The notes under the pieces were generated by a model, which saw only the letters and a list, made by a program, of their open reading frames with translations, did no database searches and was not told where the DNA came from. 45,349 bases of DNA from Azotobacter paspali. Its GTDB lineage: Bacteria > Pseudomonadota > Gammaproteobacteria > Pseudomonadales > Pseudomonadaceae. The stretch lies in the NCBI RefSeq assembly GCF_042434745.1, contig NZ_JBHLSS010000017.1; one strand, written 5' to 3'. Shown here piece after piece: positions 26,086 to 34,203 of the stretch. The stretch's first letter is position 1. Each line of letters begins with the position of its first letter. The position numbers were made by a program, and so were the translations under genes.

Positions 26086-27231
26086 TCAGGTCCGATCGGC
26101 GGCGCCGGAGGATGGCGCAGCTTCGTCACCGATCCGGCGCACGGCGATATAGCGCTCGCTGCGCCGGGTGCGATCCATGACCTGACCAACCAGTTGGCCG
26201 CAGGCGGCATCGATGTCCTCACCCCGGGTGGTACGCACCGTGACATTATGCCCGGCCTTGTGCAACAGGTCCTGGAAGCGGCGGATGGCGTTGTTGCTCG
26301 GCCGCTCGTAACCGGAGTGGGGAAAGGGATTGAAGGGGATCAGGTTGATCTTGCACGGCACGTCGCGCAGCAGTTCGACCATCTGCGCCGCATGCTCGGG
26401 CTGGTCGTTGACGTCCTTGAGCAGGGTGTATTCCACGGTCAGCACACGCTTTTCGCCGAGACGCGAGATGTAGCGCCTGCAGGCGTCGAGCACCTGGGCC
26501 AGCGGGTACTTGCGGTTGACCGGCACCAGACGGTTGCGCAGCTCGTCGTTGGGCGCGTGCAGCGACAGCGCCAGGGACACGTCGATGATCTTGCCCAACT
26601 CATCGATCATCGGCGCCACGCCCGAGGTGGACAGGGTCACCTTGCGCTTGGAGATGCCATAACCGAGATCGTCCATCATGATCTGCATGGCGGCGACCGC
26701 GTTGTCGAAGTTCATCAGTGGCTCGCCCATGCCCATCATCACCACGTTGGTGATAGCGCGGTCGATCTTGCCCGGGACGGTGCCGAAGGATTTATTGGCG
26801 ATCCACACCTGGCCAATGATCTCGGCGGCGCTCAGGTCGCTGTTGAAGCCCTGCTTGCCGGTGGAGCAGAAGCTGCAGTCGAGCGAACAGCCGGCCTGGG
26901 ACGATACGCACAGGGTTCCCCGCCCGGCCTGCGGGATGTAAACAGTTTCGACGCAACTGCCGGACGTCACGCGCACCACCCACTTGCGGGTGCCGTCGCC
27001 GGAAATATCCTGAGTGACGACTTCTGGACCGCGGATCTCGGCACAGGCCTTGAGCTTCTCGCGCAAGGCCTTGCCGATGTTGCTCATGGCATCGAAGTCG
27101 TCGACGCCGAAGTGGTGAATCCATTTCATCACCTGCCCGGCACGAAAGCGCTTCTCGCCGATGGACTCGAAGAAGCTCTCCAATTGCGGCTGGGTCAATC
27201 CCAGCAGATTCGCCTTGGTGGTTTCGTTCAT
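26086..27231 (-). CDS. rlmN: Dual-specificity 23S rRNA/tRNA methyltransferase RlmN
   Basis: A 381-residue radical-SAM enzyme making 2-methyladenosine at A2503 of 23S rRNA and at A37 of some tRNAs. The CxxxCxxC cluster motif is C115, C119, C122 in AGCSLDCSFCSTGKQGF. GMGEPLMNFDN is the SAM-binding GGE-like region, and the C-terminal GEDIDAACGQL holds the methyl-carrying Cys. The ATG of MNETTKAN has GGAGGG seven bases upstream. It follows ndk by 25 bases and is probably co-transcribed. Confidence 0.97.
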   Translation of the reverse strand: MNETTKANLLGLTQPQLESFFESIGEKRFRAGQVMKWIHHFGVDDFDAMSNIGKALREKLKACAEIRGPEVVTQDISGDGTRKWVVRVTSGSCVETVYIPQAGRGTLCVSSQAGCSLDCSFCSTGKQGFNSDLSAAEIIGQVWIANKSFGTVPGKIDRAITNVVMMGMGEPLMNFDNAVAAMQIMMDDLGYGISKRKVTLSTSGVAPMIDELGKIIDVSLALSLHAPNDELRNRLVPVNRKYPLAQVLDACRRYISRLGEKRVLTVEYTLLKDVNDQPEHAAQMVELLRDVPCKINLIPFNPFPHSGYERPSNNAIRRFQDLLHKAGHNVTVRTTRGEDIDAACGQLVGQVMDRTRRSERYIAVRRIGDEAAPSSGAADRT

Positions 27232-27256
27232 GGATTCACCCTCCCCCATCGCCTGA

Positions 27257-27688
27257 TCAGCGAATGCGGGCACACACCTCGGTGGCGGCGAAGAAGTAGG
27301 CGATCTCGCGGGCAGCGGAAGCCTCGGAGTCGGAACCGTGCACGGCGTTCTCGTCGATGGACACGGCGAAATCGGCGCGAATGGTGCCCGGCTCGGCCTT
27401 CTTCGGATCGGTGGCGCCCATCAGTTCGCGGTTCTTGGCGATCGCGCCCTCGCCCTCTAGCACCTGCACGACGACCGGGCCGGAGGTCATGAAGGACACC
27501 AGATCCTTGAAGAACGGACGCTCCTTGTGCTCGGCGTAGAAGCCGCCGGCTTCACGCTCGGACAGTTGGACCATCTTCGCCGCGACGACGCGCAGGCCGG
27601 CCTTCTCGAAACGGGTGAGGATCTCACCGATGACGTTCTTGGCGACGGCGTCGGGCTTGATGATGGAAAGGGTACGTTCAACGGCCAT
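27257..27688 (-). CDS. ndk: Nucleoside diphosphate kinase
   Basis: A 143-residue kinase that balances nucleoside triphosphate pools by transferring the gamma-phosphate through a histidine. The catalytic H117 is in the signature NAVHGSDS, and TLSIIKPDAVAKN forms the N-terminal strand with its conserved Lys. The length and composition are standard. The start ATG lies about 55 bases after a TATAAT box embedded in a hairpin. It sits between iscX and rlmN, as I recall for the Azotobacter/Pseudomonas isc region. Confidence 0.97.
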   Translation of the reverse strand: MAVERTLSIIKPDAVAKNVIGEILTRFEKAGLRVVAAKMVQLSEREAGGFYAEHKERPFFKDLVSFMTSGPVVVQVLEGEGAIAKNRELMGATDPKKAEPGTIRADFAVSIDENAVHGSDSEASAAREIAYFFAATEVCARIR

Positions 27689-27733
27689 GGAATAGCTCCA
27701 GTCAATCGGGGAGGGTTGAAAAGCGGAAAATTA

Positions 27734-27756
27734 AACCCGCGAATTATACGCGGGTT
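27734..27756 (-). terminator. Terminator hairpin containing a -10 box, between iscX and ndk
   Basis: An 8-bp stem AACCCGCG/CGCGGGTT with a seven-base loop is followed on the minus strand by TTTAATTTT, so it should end the isc transcript. The loop and one stem arm spell TATAAT (27743-27748), a perfect -10 box facing ndk; no good -35 is seen at 17-18 bases. Confidence 0.65.
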
Positions 27757-27786
27757 CCGGTGAAATACATAAGACTAGCTCGAGGA

Positions 27787-27987
27787 TCAGTCGGCTTCTT
27801 CGATCCAGGCCGCCTGGATGGCCTCCAGCACCTTCTCGCCGCCTCGCGCCGGGTCGTCGTCGAATTCCGGCAGGGCTAGCACCCACTGGTGCAGGTCGAG
27901 GAAGTTGAGGTAGCGAGGATCGATCTGCGGATGGGTGTCGGCCAGTTGCAGGGCGATTTCCCGTACGTCGGTCCATTTCAGCCTCAC
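27787..27987 (-). CDS. iscX: Fe-S assembly accessory protein IscX
   Basis: A small acidic protein (RLKWTDVREIALQLADTHP..., then FLDLHQWVLALPEFDDDP and LEAIQAAWIEEAD) of the IscX/YfhJ family. It binds IscS and iron and tunes cluster assembly with the frataxin CyaY. A GTG start is chosen: it lies seven bases from GAGGG and gives 66 residues, the length I recall for E. coli IscX. An ATG six bases upstream sits too close to the same ribosome site. It follows fdx closely and is the last gene of the isc operon. Confidence 0.9.
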   Translation of the reverse strand: MRLKWTDVREIALQLADTHPQIDPRYLNFLDLHQWVLALPEFDDDPARGGEKVLEAIQAAWIEEAD

Positions 27988-27997
27988 GCGCATGCCC

Positions 27998-28336
27998 TCA
28001 GTGCTTTTCCGAAACCTGATTGATGGTGTAGCGCGGAATCTCCACCACCAAATCCTCAGTGCCGACCCTCGCCTGACAGGATAGCCGCGACTCCGGTTCC
28101 AATCCCCAGGCCTTGTCGAGCATGTCGTCTTCCAGTTCGTCGGACGGCTCGAGGGAATCGAAGCCGTCGCGCACTATCACATGGCAGGTGGTGCAGGCAC
28201 AGGACATCTCACAGGCGTGCTCGATCTCGATATCGTTGCGCAGGGCGGCCTCGAGAATGCTCTCGCCAGTCTCGGCCTCGACCACCCGGCCCTCGGGGCA
28301 ATGCACCTCATGGGGCAGAAAAACGATCTGCGGCAT
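27998..28336 (-). CDS. fdx: Isc-type [2Fe-2S] ferredoxin
   Basis: A 112-residue adrenodoxin-type ferredoxin. The ligands C42, C48, C51 and C87 follow the C-x5-C-x2-C...C pattern in HACEMSCACTTCHV and LSCQAR, matching E. coli Fdx numbering; the extra C46 is also usual in Isc ferredoxins. It supplies electrons for sulfur reduction and cluster coupling on IscU. The second of two adjacent ATGs is chosen, six bases from GAGGAG. The ribosome site lies inside the end of hscA, giving tight coupling. Confidence 0.96.
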   Translation of the reverse strand: MPQIVFLPHEVHCPEGRVVEAETGESILEAALRNDIEIEHACEMSCACTTCHVIVRDGFDSLEPSDELEDDMLDKAWGLEPESRLSCQARVGTEDLVVEIPRYTINQVSEKH

Positions 28337-28339
28337 CAT

Positions 28340-30205
28340 TCACTCCTCGATTTCATTCAGTCGGCGCCCGGACAGCGCGGCCTTCACCGAAGCATCCATG
28401 CGTCGGGCGGCAAAGGCATCGGTGATCTGCGTCAGATGGCGGACGTGCGCCTCGATGACGGCGGCGTCCTGCCCGCCCAGCACGCCGCGCAACGCCTGCA
28501 TCTGTGCCTCGATGGCGACCCGTTCGGCGGGGCTCAGCAGCGCCTCGCCATCGGCCTCCAGGGCCGCCTGCACCGCTTCCAGCAAACGCTGCGCCTCGAC
28601 CTGCTGCTCACGCAGCGTGCGGGCAGCCTTGTCGCCGCCGGCATGCTCGAAAGAGTCCTTGAGCATCCGTGCGATTTCGCCGTCGGTCAGGCCGTAGGAC
28701 GGTTTGACCTGCACGCTCGCCTCGATACCGGAGCCCAGCTCGCGGGCGGAGACATTGAGCAGGCCATCGGCATCGACTTGGAAGGTAACCCGGATCTTCG
28801 CCGCTCCCGCCACCATGGGCGGAATCCCGCGCAGCTCGAAGCGCGCCAGGGAACGACAGTCCTTGACCAGTTCGCGCTCCCCCTGCAGGACGTGGATCAG
28901 CATGGCCGTCTGGCCATCCTTGTAAGTAGTGAACTCCTGAGCCCGCGCCACGGGCAAGGTGGTGTTGCGCGGGATGACCTTTTCCATCAGCCCGCCCATG
29001 GTCTCGAGGCCCAGGGACAGCGGATTGACATCCAACAGCAGCAACTCCTCGCCATCGCGCCCGTTGCCAGCCAGGGTGTCGGCCTGGAGCGCCGCGCCGA
29101 TGGCGACCACCTGATCGGGGTCGATGTCGGTCAGCGGCTGGCGATCGAACAGTTCGGCGGCCGCCCGGCGCACCCGCGGCACACGGGTAGAGCCGCCGAC
29201 CATGACCACCGCGGCGATCTCCTGCGGCTCGATCCCGGCATCGCGCAGCGCCCGCCGGCAGGCCTTGAGGCTGCGCGCCACCAGGGGCTCGATCAGTGCC
29301 TCGAAACGCTCGCGGGACAGCTCGCCCTGCCAAGGACCATAGGCGAGCGCCACCGAGCCGCTGTCGCTCAGCGCCTCCTTGGCCGCACAGGCCAGTTGCA
29401 GCAGATGACGCTGGACGCCCGGATCGAGATCGGCGGACAGTCCCGCCTGCTCGATGATCCAGTTGGCGATGGCATGGTCGAAGTCGTCACCACCCAGGGC
29501 GCTGTCGCCGCCGGTGGCGAGAACCTCGAAAACCCCGCGGGTCAGGCGCAGGATGGAGATGTCGAAGGTACCGCCGCCCAGGTCGTAGATCGCCACTACG
29601 CCCTCGGCGCCCCGGTCGAGGCCGTAGGCGACCGCCGCCGCGGTCGGCTCGTTGAGCAGGCGCAGCACATCGAGGCCGGCCAGCCGCGCGGCATCCTTAG
29701 TGGCCTGGCGCTGCGCCTCGTCGAAATAGGCCGGCACGGTGATCACTGCGCCGACCAGTTCGCCGCCCAGAGCTTCCTCGGCGCGCCGGCGCAGTACCTT
29801 GAGGATCTCCGCCGACACTTCGACCGGGCTTTTCGGTCCCTGCACCGTCTCGATGAAGGGCATGTGCGACTCGCCCGCGGCGAAACGGTACGGCAACTGC
29901 TCGCCGAGCAGCTTGACATCGGCGATGCCGCGCCCCATCAGGCGCTTCACCGAGAGCACGGTGTTCAGCGGGTCCACGGCGGCGGCAGCCTTGGCTGCGC
30001 GGCCGACCTCGACCCGGCCGTCGGGCAGGTAGCGTACCGCCGACGGCAGGATCGTTTCCCCCTCGGCGTCCTTCAGGGATTCGGCCAGGCCGCTACGCAA
30101 GGTGGCGACCAGCGAATTAGTGGTTCCCAAGTCGATCCCGACCGCCAGGCGACGCTGGTGGGGTTGCGGGCTTTGTCCGGGTTCGGCGATCTGCAATAAG
30201 GCCAT
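28340..30205 (-). CDS. hscA: Fe-S assembly chaperone HscA
   Basis: A 621-residue Hsp70 specialised for iron-sulfur cluster transfer. The ATPase domain shows AVGIDLGTTNSLVATLRSG (phosphate-binding loop 1), VITVPAYFDEAQRQATKDA, AIYDLGGGTFDISILRL (phosphate 2) and VVMVGGSTRVPRVRRAA (adenosine). After the linker the substrate domain begins LLLLDVNPLSLGLETMGGL. HscA with HscB recognises the LPPVK loop of IscU, which is present in the iscU product here. It is the longest gene of the operon, 42 bases after hscB. Confidence 0.97.
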   Translation of the reverse strand: MALLQIAEPGQSPQPHQRRLAVGIDLGTTNSLVATLRSGLAESLKDAEGETILPSAVRYLPDGRVEVGRAAKAAAAVDPLNTVLSVKRLMGRGIADVKLLGEQLPYRFAAGESHMPFIETVQGPKSPVEVSAEILKVLRRRAEEALGGELVGAVITVPAYFDEAQRQATKDAARLAGLDVLRLLNEPTAAAVAYGLDRGAEGVVAIYDLGGGTFDISILRLTRGVFEVLATGGDSALGGDDFDHAIANWIIEQAGLSADLDPGVQRHLLQLACAAKEALSDSGSVALAYGPWQGELSRERFEALIEPLVARSLKACRRALRDAGIEPQEIAAVVMVGGSTRVPRVRRAAAELFDRQPLTDIDPDQVVAIGAALQADTLAGNGRDGEELLLLDVNPLSLGLETMGGLMEKVIPRNTTLPVARAQEFTTYKDGQTAMLIHVLQGERELVKDCRSLARFELRGIPPMVAGAAKIRVTFQVDADGLLNVSARELGSGIEASVQVKPSYGLTDGEIARMLKDSFEHAGGDKAARTLREQQVEAQRLLEAVQAALEADGEALLSPAERVAIEAQMQALRGVLGGQDAAVIEAHVRHLTQITDAFAARRMDASVKAALSGRRLNEIEE

Positions 30206-30247
30206 GGCATTCAGATATGTCGGAGGCGCGGCCGGAGCAGCGCGGGG

Positions 30248-30769
30248 TTAGTCGTCGAGACGCTCTTCGAGCTGACGGACCTCGGCAAAGAGCTTGTCGA
30301 GAAATTGCATGCGCCGTACTAGGCGTTCGGCCTCGTCGCGCCGCCGCGGATCGGCCCAGCAGGTAGCGAAACCTTCGTTCAGTTGCTCCTGGTCCTGCAC
30401 GAGCCGGCGCTTGAATCGCGCCACCCCATCTAGGTCGGCGCTGTCCTGCAGCTCCTGGAGTTCTTCACGCAATTCCATCTGCTGCATGAGAAACGCAGGG
30501 TCCTGCACCGTGGTTTCCGGGGGCAGTTCCTCTCCCTGCAGGGACAGCAGGTAACGGGCGCGCTGCGACGGACTTTTCAGCGTCTGATAGGCCTCGTTGA
30601 GCCGGGCGGCTTCCTCCAGCGCCAGGCGCTGCTCGCGTTCGGGGGCACCGGCGAAACGGTCGGGATGCACCCGGCGCGCCAGTTCGCGGTAACGCACCGC
30701 GAGCCGGTCCTGATCGAGGCGAAAATCCGGCTCAAGGTCGAACAGGGCGAAATGGCTAGCATTACCCAT
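30248..30769 (-). CDS. hscB: Fe-S assembly co-chaperone HscB
   Basis: A 173-residue J-type protein. The N-terminal J-domain runs FALFDLEPDFRLDQ to about residue 75, with the essential HPD motif at 35-37 (RRVHPDRFA). The C-terminal three-helix domain (MQQMELREELQELQDSADLD to FLDKLFAEVRQLEERL) binds IscU. It stimulates the HscA ATPase and delivers IscU. It follows iscA by nine bases within the operon. Confidence 0.96.
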   Translation of the reverse strand: MGNASHFALFDLEPDFRLDQDRLAVRYRELARRVHPDRFAGAPEREQRLALEEAARLNEAYQTLKSPSQRARYLLSLQGEELPPETTVQDPAFLMQQMELREELQELQDSADLDGVARFKRRLVQDQEQLNEGFATCWADPRRRDEAERLVRRMQFLDKLFAEVRQLEERLDD

Positions 30770-30778
30770 GCGATGACC

Positions 30779-31102
30779 TCAGACGTTGAAGCTTTCGCCG
30801 CAGCCGCACTCGCCACGCACGTTCGGGTTGTTGAACTTGAAGCCTTCGTTGAGCCCTTCGCGAACGAAGTCCAGTTCGGTGCCATCCAGGTAGACCAGGC
30901 TTTTGGGGTCGACGATCACCTTGACCCCATGACTCTCGAACACCTGGTCCTCGCTGGCCACCTCGTCGACGAACTCGAGCACGTAGGCCAGCCCCGAGCA
31001 ACCGCTGGTGCGAACGCCCAGGCGGATGCCCTCGCCCTTGCCGCGTCCATCGAGGGAACGCCGGATGTGGCTGGCGGCGGCTTCGGTCATGGTGACGGCC
31101 AT
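30779..31102 (-). CDS. iscA: A-type Fe-S carrier IscA
   Basis: A 107-residue A-type carrier. The three conserved cysteines are C35 (RTSGCSGLAY) and C99/C101 in a terminal ECGCGESF motif. It accepts clusters from IscU/HscAB and passes them to target proteins, or carries iron, especially for [4Fe-4S] formation. The length equals that of E. coli IscA. It lies 25 bases after iscU. Confidence 0.96.
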   Translation of the reverse strand: MAVTMTEAAASHIRRSLDGRGKGEGIRLGVRTSGCSGLAYVLEFVDEVASEDQVFESHGVKVIVDPKSLVYLDGTELDFVREGLNEGFKFNNPNVRGECGCGESFNV

Positions 31103-31127
31103 TGCAACTCCTTATGTTTAGGGTGGT

Positions 31128-31514
31128 TCAAACCAGGCCCTTCTTGTGCTTGTAATCGCGCACAGCGGCCTTGATGGCATCCTCCGCCAGGACCGAGCAG
31201 TGGATCTTGACCGGCGGCAAGGCCAGTTCCTCGGCGATCTGGGTGTTCTTGATGGTTTCGGCTTCCTCCAGGCTCCGGCCTTTCATCCACTCGGTGGCCA
31301 GGGAACTGGAGGCGATAGCCGAACCGCAGCCGTAGGTCTTGAACTTGGCGTCCTCGATGATGCCCTGCTCGTTGACCTTGATCTGCAGGCGCATCACGTC
31401 GCCGCAGGCGGGGGCGCCCACCATGCCGGTGCCGACGTCGGGGTCCTGCGCGTCGAGCTTGCCGACATTGCGCGGGTTTTCGTAATGGTCGATGACCTTG
31501 TCACTGTAAGCCAT
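31128..31514 (-). CDS. iscU: Fe-S scaffold IscU
   Basis: A 128-residue scaffold on which [2Fe-2S] and [4Fe-4S] clusters are built. Ligands C37 (GAPACGDV, with D39), C63 (TYGCGSAI) and H105/C106 (KIHCSVLA) are present, as is the HscA-recognition loop LPPVK at 99-103. The sequence MAYSDKVIDHYENPRNVGKL closely resembles what I recall of Azotobacter vinelandii IscU. It receives sulfur from IscS and electrons from Fdx, both encoded in the same operon. Confidence 0.97.
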   Translation of the reverse strand: MAYSDKVIDHYENPRNVGKLDAQDPDVGTGMVGAPACGDVMRLQIKVNEQGIIEDAKFKTYGCGSAIASSSLATEWMKGRSLEEAETIKNTQIAEELALPPVKIHCSVLAEDAIKAAVRDYKHKKGLV

Positions 31515-31557
31515 GGTGCAATACCTCGTTAATTACGGGCAATTTCCAGAAAGGGCG

Positions 31558-32772
31558 TCAGTGGGCCTGCCACTCGATCTTGGACAGATCGACCCCATCC
31601 TTGTACATGTCCCAGAGCGGCGACAGTTCGCGCAGCTTGCCGACCGCCTCGCATACCTTCCGCGCAGCGTAATCGACCTCTTCCTCGGTGGTGAAACGAC
31701 CGAAAGTGAAGCGGATCGAGCTGTGCGCCAGCTCGTCGTTGCGGCCCAGAGCGCGCAGCACGTAGGACGGCTCCAGAGACGCCGAGGTGCAGGCCGACCC
31801 AGAGGAAACCGCCAGATCCCTGAGCGACATGATCAGCGACTCGCCTTCCACGTAGTTGAAGCTGAGATTGAGGTTGTGCGGCACCCGTGCCATGGCGCTG
31901 CCGTTCAGGTAGACCTCTTCAAGGGTGCTGACCTGCTCGTGGAAGCGATGGCTGAGCCCGGCGATACGCCGGCTTTCCGCGGCCATCTCTTCCCTGGCGA
32001 TGCGGAAGGCCTCGCCCATGCCGACGATCTGGTGGGTCGCCAGGGTACCGGAACGCATGCCGCGCTCGTGGCCGCCGCCGTGTATCTGCGCCTCCAGGCG
32101 TACGCGCGGCTTGCGCCGCACGTAGAGAGCGCCGATCCCCTTGGGACCGTAAGTCTTGTGGGCGGAGAAGGACATCAGGTCGACCTTCATGCGCTCCAGG
32201 TCGATGACCACCTTGCCGGTCGACTGGGCGGCATCCACGTGATAGAGCACGCCGCGCGAACGGGTCAGTTCGCCGATGGCGGCGATGTCGTTGACCGTGC
32301 CGATCTCGTTGTTGACGTGCATCACCGAGACCAGGATGGTGTCCTCGCGCAGCGCTGCCTCGACCATTGCCGGAGTGATCAGACCATCCTCGCCAGGCTC
32401 GAGGTAGGTAACCTCGAAACCTTCGCGCTCGAGCTGGCGGGTGGTATCCAGCACCGCCTTGTGTTCGATCTTCGAGGTGACGATGTGCTTGCCCTTGCTC
32501 GCGTAAAAGTGCGCGACACCCTTGATCGCCAGGTTATCGGACTCGGTGGCACCGGAAGTCCAGACGATCTCCCGCGGATCGGCGTTGACCAGTTCCGCCA
32601 CCTGGCGGCGGGCGTTTTCCACGGCCTCCTCGGCCTTCCAGCCGAAGACGTGGGAACGCGAGGCCGGATTGCCGAAATTGCCCTCCATGGTCAGGCATTC
32701 GCACATCTTCTGCGCCACCCGCGGGTCGACCGGAGTGGTGGCGGAATAATCCAGGTAAATCGGCAACTTCAT
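31558..32772 (-). CDS. iscS: Cysteine desulfurase IscS
   Basis: A 404-residue PLP enzyme that removes sulfur from cysteine as a protein persulfide. The PLP lysine is K206 in SFSAHKTYGPKGIGALYV, and the persulfide-forming residue is C328 in SSGSACTSASLEPSYVL, the same numbering as E. coli IscS. The ATG of MKLPIYLDYSATTP has GGAGA five bases upstream. It feeds IscU and also tRNA thiolation enzymes. The upstream cysE gene makes the O-acetylserine precursor of its substrate. Confidence 0.97.
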   Translation of the reverse strand: MKLPIYLDYSATTPVDPRVAQKMCECLTMEGNFGNPASRSHVFGWKAEEAVENARRQVAELVNADPREIVWTSGATESDNLAIKGVAHFYASKGKHIVTSKIEHKAVLDTTRQLEREGFEVTYLEPGEDGLITPAMVEAALREDTILVSVMHVNNEIGTVNDIAAIGELTRSRGVLYHVDAAQSTGKVVIDLERMKVDLMSFSAHKTYGPKGIGALYVRRKPRVRLEAQIHGGGHERGMRSGTLATHQIVGMGEAFRIAREEMAAESRRIAGLSHRFHEQVSTLEEVYLNGSAMARVPHNLNLSFNYVEGESLIMSLRDLAVSSGSACTSASLEPSYVLRALGRNDELAHSSIRFTFGRFTTEEEVDYAARKVCEAVGKLRELSPLWDMYKDGVDLSKIEWQAH

Positions 32773-32801
32773 GAGTCTCTCCTGTCGGGCTGGCATCCGG
32801 C

Positions 32802-33296
32802 TCATTCAATGGCGGACGCTTCGATCTTTCCGGCATACGGCAGCGGACAACCACCCCCCTGGCGCCGCTCCTGCAAGCGGGCGAGATCCTGGACGTCGCT
32901 GCGGGCGACCAGGTCGGCCAGACTGATGCCGCTGAGGAATTCGTGGATCTGCTGGCTGAGGTCGCACCAGAGGTAATGGGTCAGGCAGACCTCTCCAGAA
33001 CGGCAACCGCGATCGCCCTGGCAGCGCGTCACGTCCACCGACTCGTTGACCGCATCGATCACTTCGGCCACCTGGATGGCGGCCATACCGCGGGAAAGCT
33101 GGTAACCACCGCCGGGACCGCGAACGCTGGTCACCAGGCTGTTGCGCCGCAACTTGGCGAACAACTGCTCCAGGTAGGAAAGGGAAATGCCCTGGCGCTC
33201 GGAGATGTCGGCGAGGGAAACGGGGCCGTTCTGGGCATGCAATGCCAGATCGAGCATGGCCGTAACGGCATATCGGCCTTTGGTTGTCAGTCGCAT
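32802..33296 (-). CDS. iscR: Fe-S-sensing transcription regulator IscR
   Basis: A 164-residue Rrf2-family regulator. It begins MRLTTKGRYAVTAMLDLALH, with the winged helix recognition region ISLSYLEQLFAKLRRNSLV. The [2Fe-2S] ligands C92, C98, C104 and H107 are all present in RCQGDRGCRSGEVCLTHYLW. Holo-IscR represses its own operon through type 1 sites, and one such site overlaps the promoter here, so feedback control is probably kept. It is the first gene of the isc operon. Confidence 0.97.
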   Translation of the reverse strand: MRLTTKGRYAVTAMLDLALHAQNGPVSLADISERQGISLSYLEQLFAKLRRNSLVTSVRGPGGGYQLSRGMAAIQVAEVIDAVNESVDVTRCQGDRGCRSGEVCLTHYLWCDLSQQIHEFLSGISLADLVARSDVQDLARLQERRQGGGCPLPYAGKIEASAIE

Positions 33297-33328
33297 GATC
33301 GATACCAGGGAATCGCTGATTTACGCCG

Positions 33329-33357
33329 AGTATGCAATACCCGACAAACAAGATCAA
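33329..33357 (-). promoter_or_regulatory. isc operon promoter
   Basis: On the minus strand TTGATC, a 17-base spacer and CATACT form a sigma-70-type promoter whose -10 ends about 33 bases upstream of the iscR ATG. It overlaps the IscR-like site, as expected for repression. Confidence 0.7.
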
Positions 33358-33361
33358 CTAT
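33337..33361 (-). promoter_or_regulatory. IscR type 1 binding site
   Basis: The 25-base minus-strand stretch begins ATAGTTGATC and ends TTTGTCGGGTAT. It fits the type 1 IscR pattern (ATAGTTGA... at one end, ...GTCGGGTAT at the other) with only central deviations. It covers the -35 and spacer of the iscR promoter. Confidence 0.75.
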
Positions 33362-33368
33362 TAATCCT

Positions 33369-33389
33369 TGCAATTCACTCGGAATTGCA
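33369..33389. repeat. Palindrome between cysE and the iscR promoter
   Basis: TGCAATTC and GAATTGCA form a perfect 8-bp inverted repeat around five bases. It lies 38 bases beyond the cysE stop and directly upstream of the IscR-like site. It could be an operator for a second regulator or a weak 3'-end structure for cysE; no T-run follows. Confidence 0.5.
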
Positions 33390-33426
33390 TCGACTCAGCG
33401 AATCGACCGGAAAGAATCATGAAAGC

Positions 33427-34203
33427 TCAGGCCGACGACTTGCCGCCCTCATCCTTGACACCGGAGAAATCCTCTTCGCGAAGCGCCGGCAGCTCTTTGG
33501 CATGATAATCGCTACCCAGCGCCTTGAGCGCCTGGCACATGCCCTCGAGCCGCTCGTCGACGGCCTGCAGATGGTCGAGCAACTGGCTGATGGCCTGCGC
33601 CACCGGGTCCGGCGTGTTCTGGCCGAGCGCGTAGGCGTCGAAGCCATATTTCTCGGCGATCGCCCGGCGCCTGACCTCCTGCTCGTCGTCCGGCCTGGCG
33701 ACGATGCGTCCGGGAATCCCCACCGCCGTGGCGCCGGCCGGCACCGCCCGGGTCACCACGGCGTTGGAGCCGATCTTAGCGCCGGCGCCGACGGTGAAGG
33801 GACCGAGAATCTTCGCTCCGGCGCCGACGATCACCCTGTCCTCCAGGGTCGGGTGGCGCTTGCCCTTGTTCCAACTGGTACCGCCCAAGGTCACCCCGTG
33901 ATAGAGAGTGACATCGTCACCGATCTCGGCGGTCTCGCCGATCACCACGCCCATGCCGTGGTCGATGAACAGGCGCCGGCCAATCCGCGCGCCCGGATGG
34001 ATCTCGATGCCGGTCAGCCAGCGCCCCACATGCGAAACCAGCCTCGCCAGCAGCTTCCAGTCGGAGCACCACAGTCCGTGCGCCAGGCGATGCAACCACA
34101 GCGCGTGCAGCCCCGGATAGCAGATCAGCACCTCGAGGGCATTGCGCGCGGCAGGATCGCGCTGGAAAACGCTCCGGATATCTTCTCGCATGCGTTCGAA
34201 CAT
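33427..34203 (-). CDS. cysE: Serine O-acetyltransferase
   Basis: A 258-residue enzyme making O-acetylserine, the committed precursor of cysteine. The C-terminal left-handed beta-helix shows hexapeptide repeats (IEIHPGARIGRRLFIDHGMG, with the catalytic His region; IGETAEIGDDVTLYHGVTLG; VIVGAGAKILGPFTVGAGAK). The length and order match CysE. ATG is chosen, with GGAG nine bases upstream; a GTG immediately before it is possible. It overlaps the trmJ stop and precedes iscR, suggesting that cysteine supply is linked to Fe-S assembly. A second housekeeping cysE may exist elsewhere. Confidence 0.95.
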   Translation of the reverse strand: MFERMREDIRSVFQRDPAARNALEVLICYPGLHALWLHRLAHGLWCSDWKLLARLVSHVGRWLTGIEIHPGARIGRRLFIDHGMGVVIGETAEIGDDVTLYHGVTLGGTSWNKGKRHPTLEDRVIVGAGAKILGPFTVGAGAKIGSNAVVTRAVPAGATAVGIPGRIVARPDDEQEVRRRAIAEKYGFDAYALGQNTPDPVAQAISQLLDHLQAVDERLEGMCQALKALGSDYHAKELPALREEDFSGVKDEGGKSSA

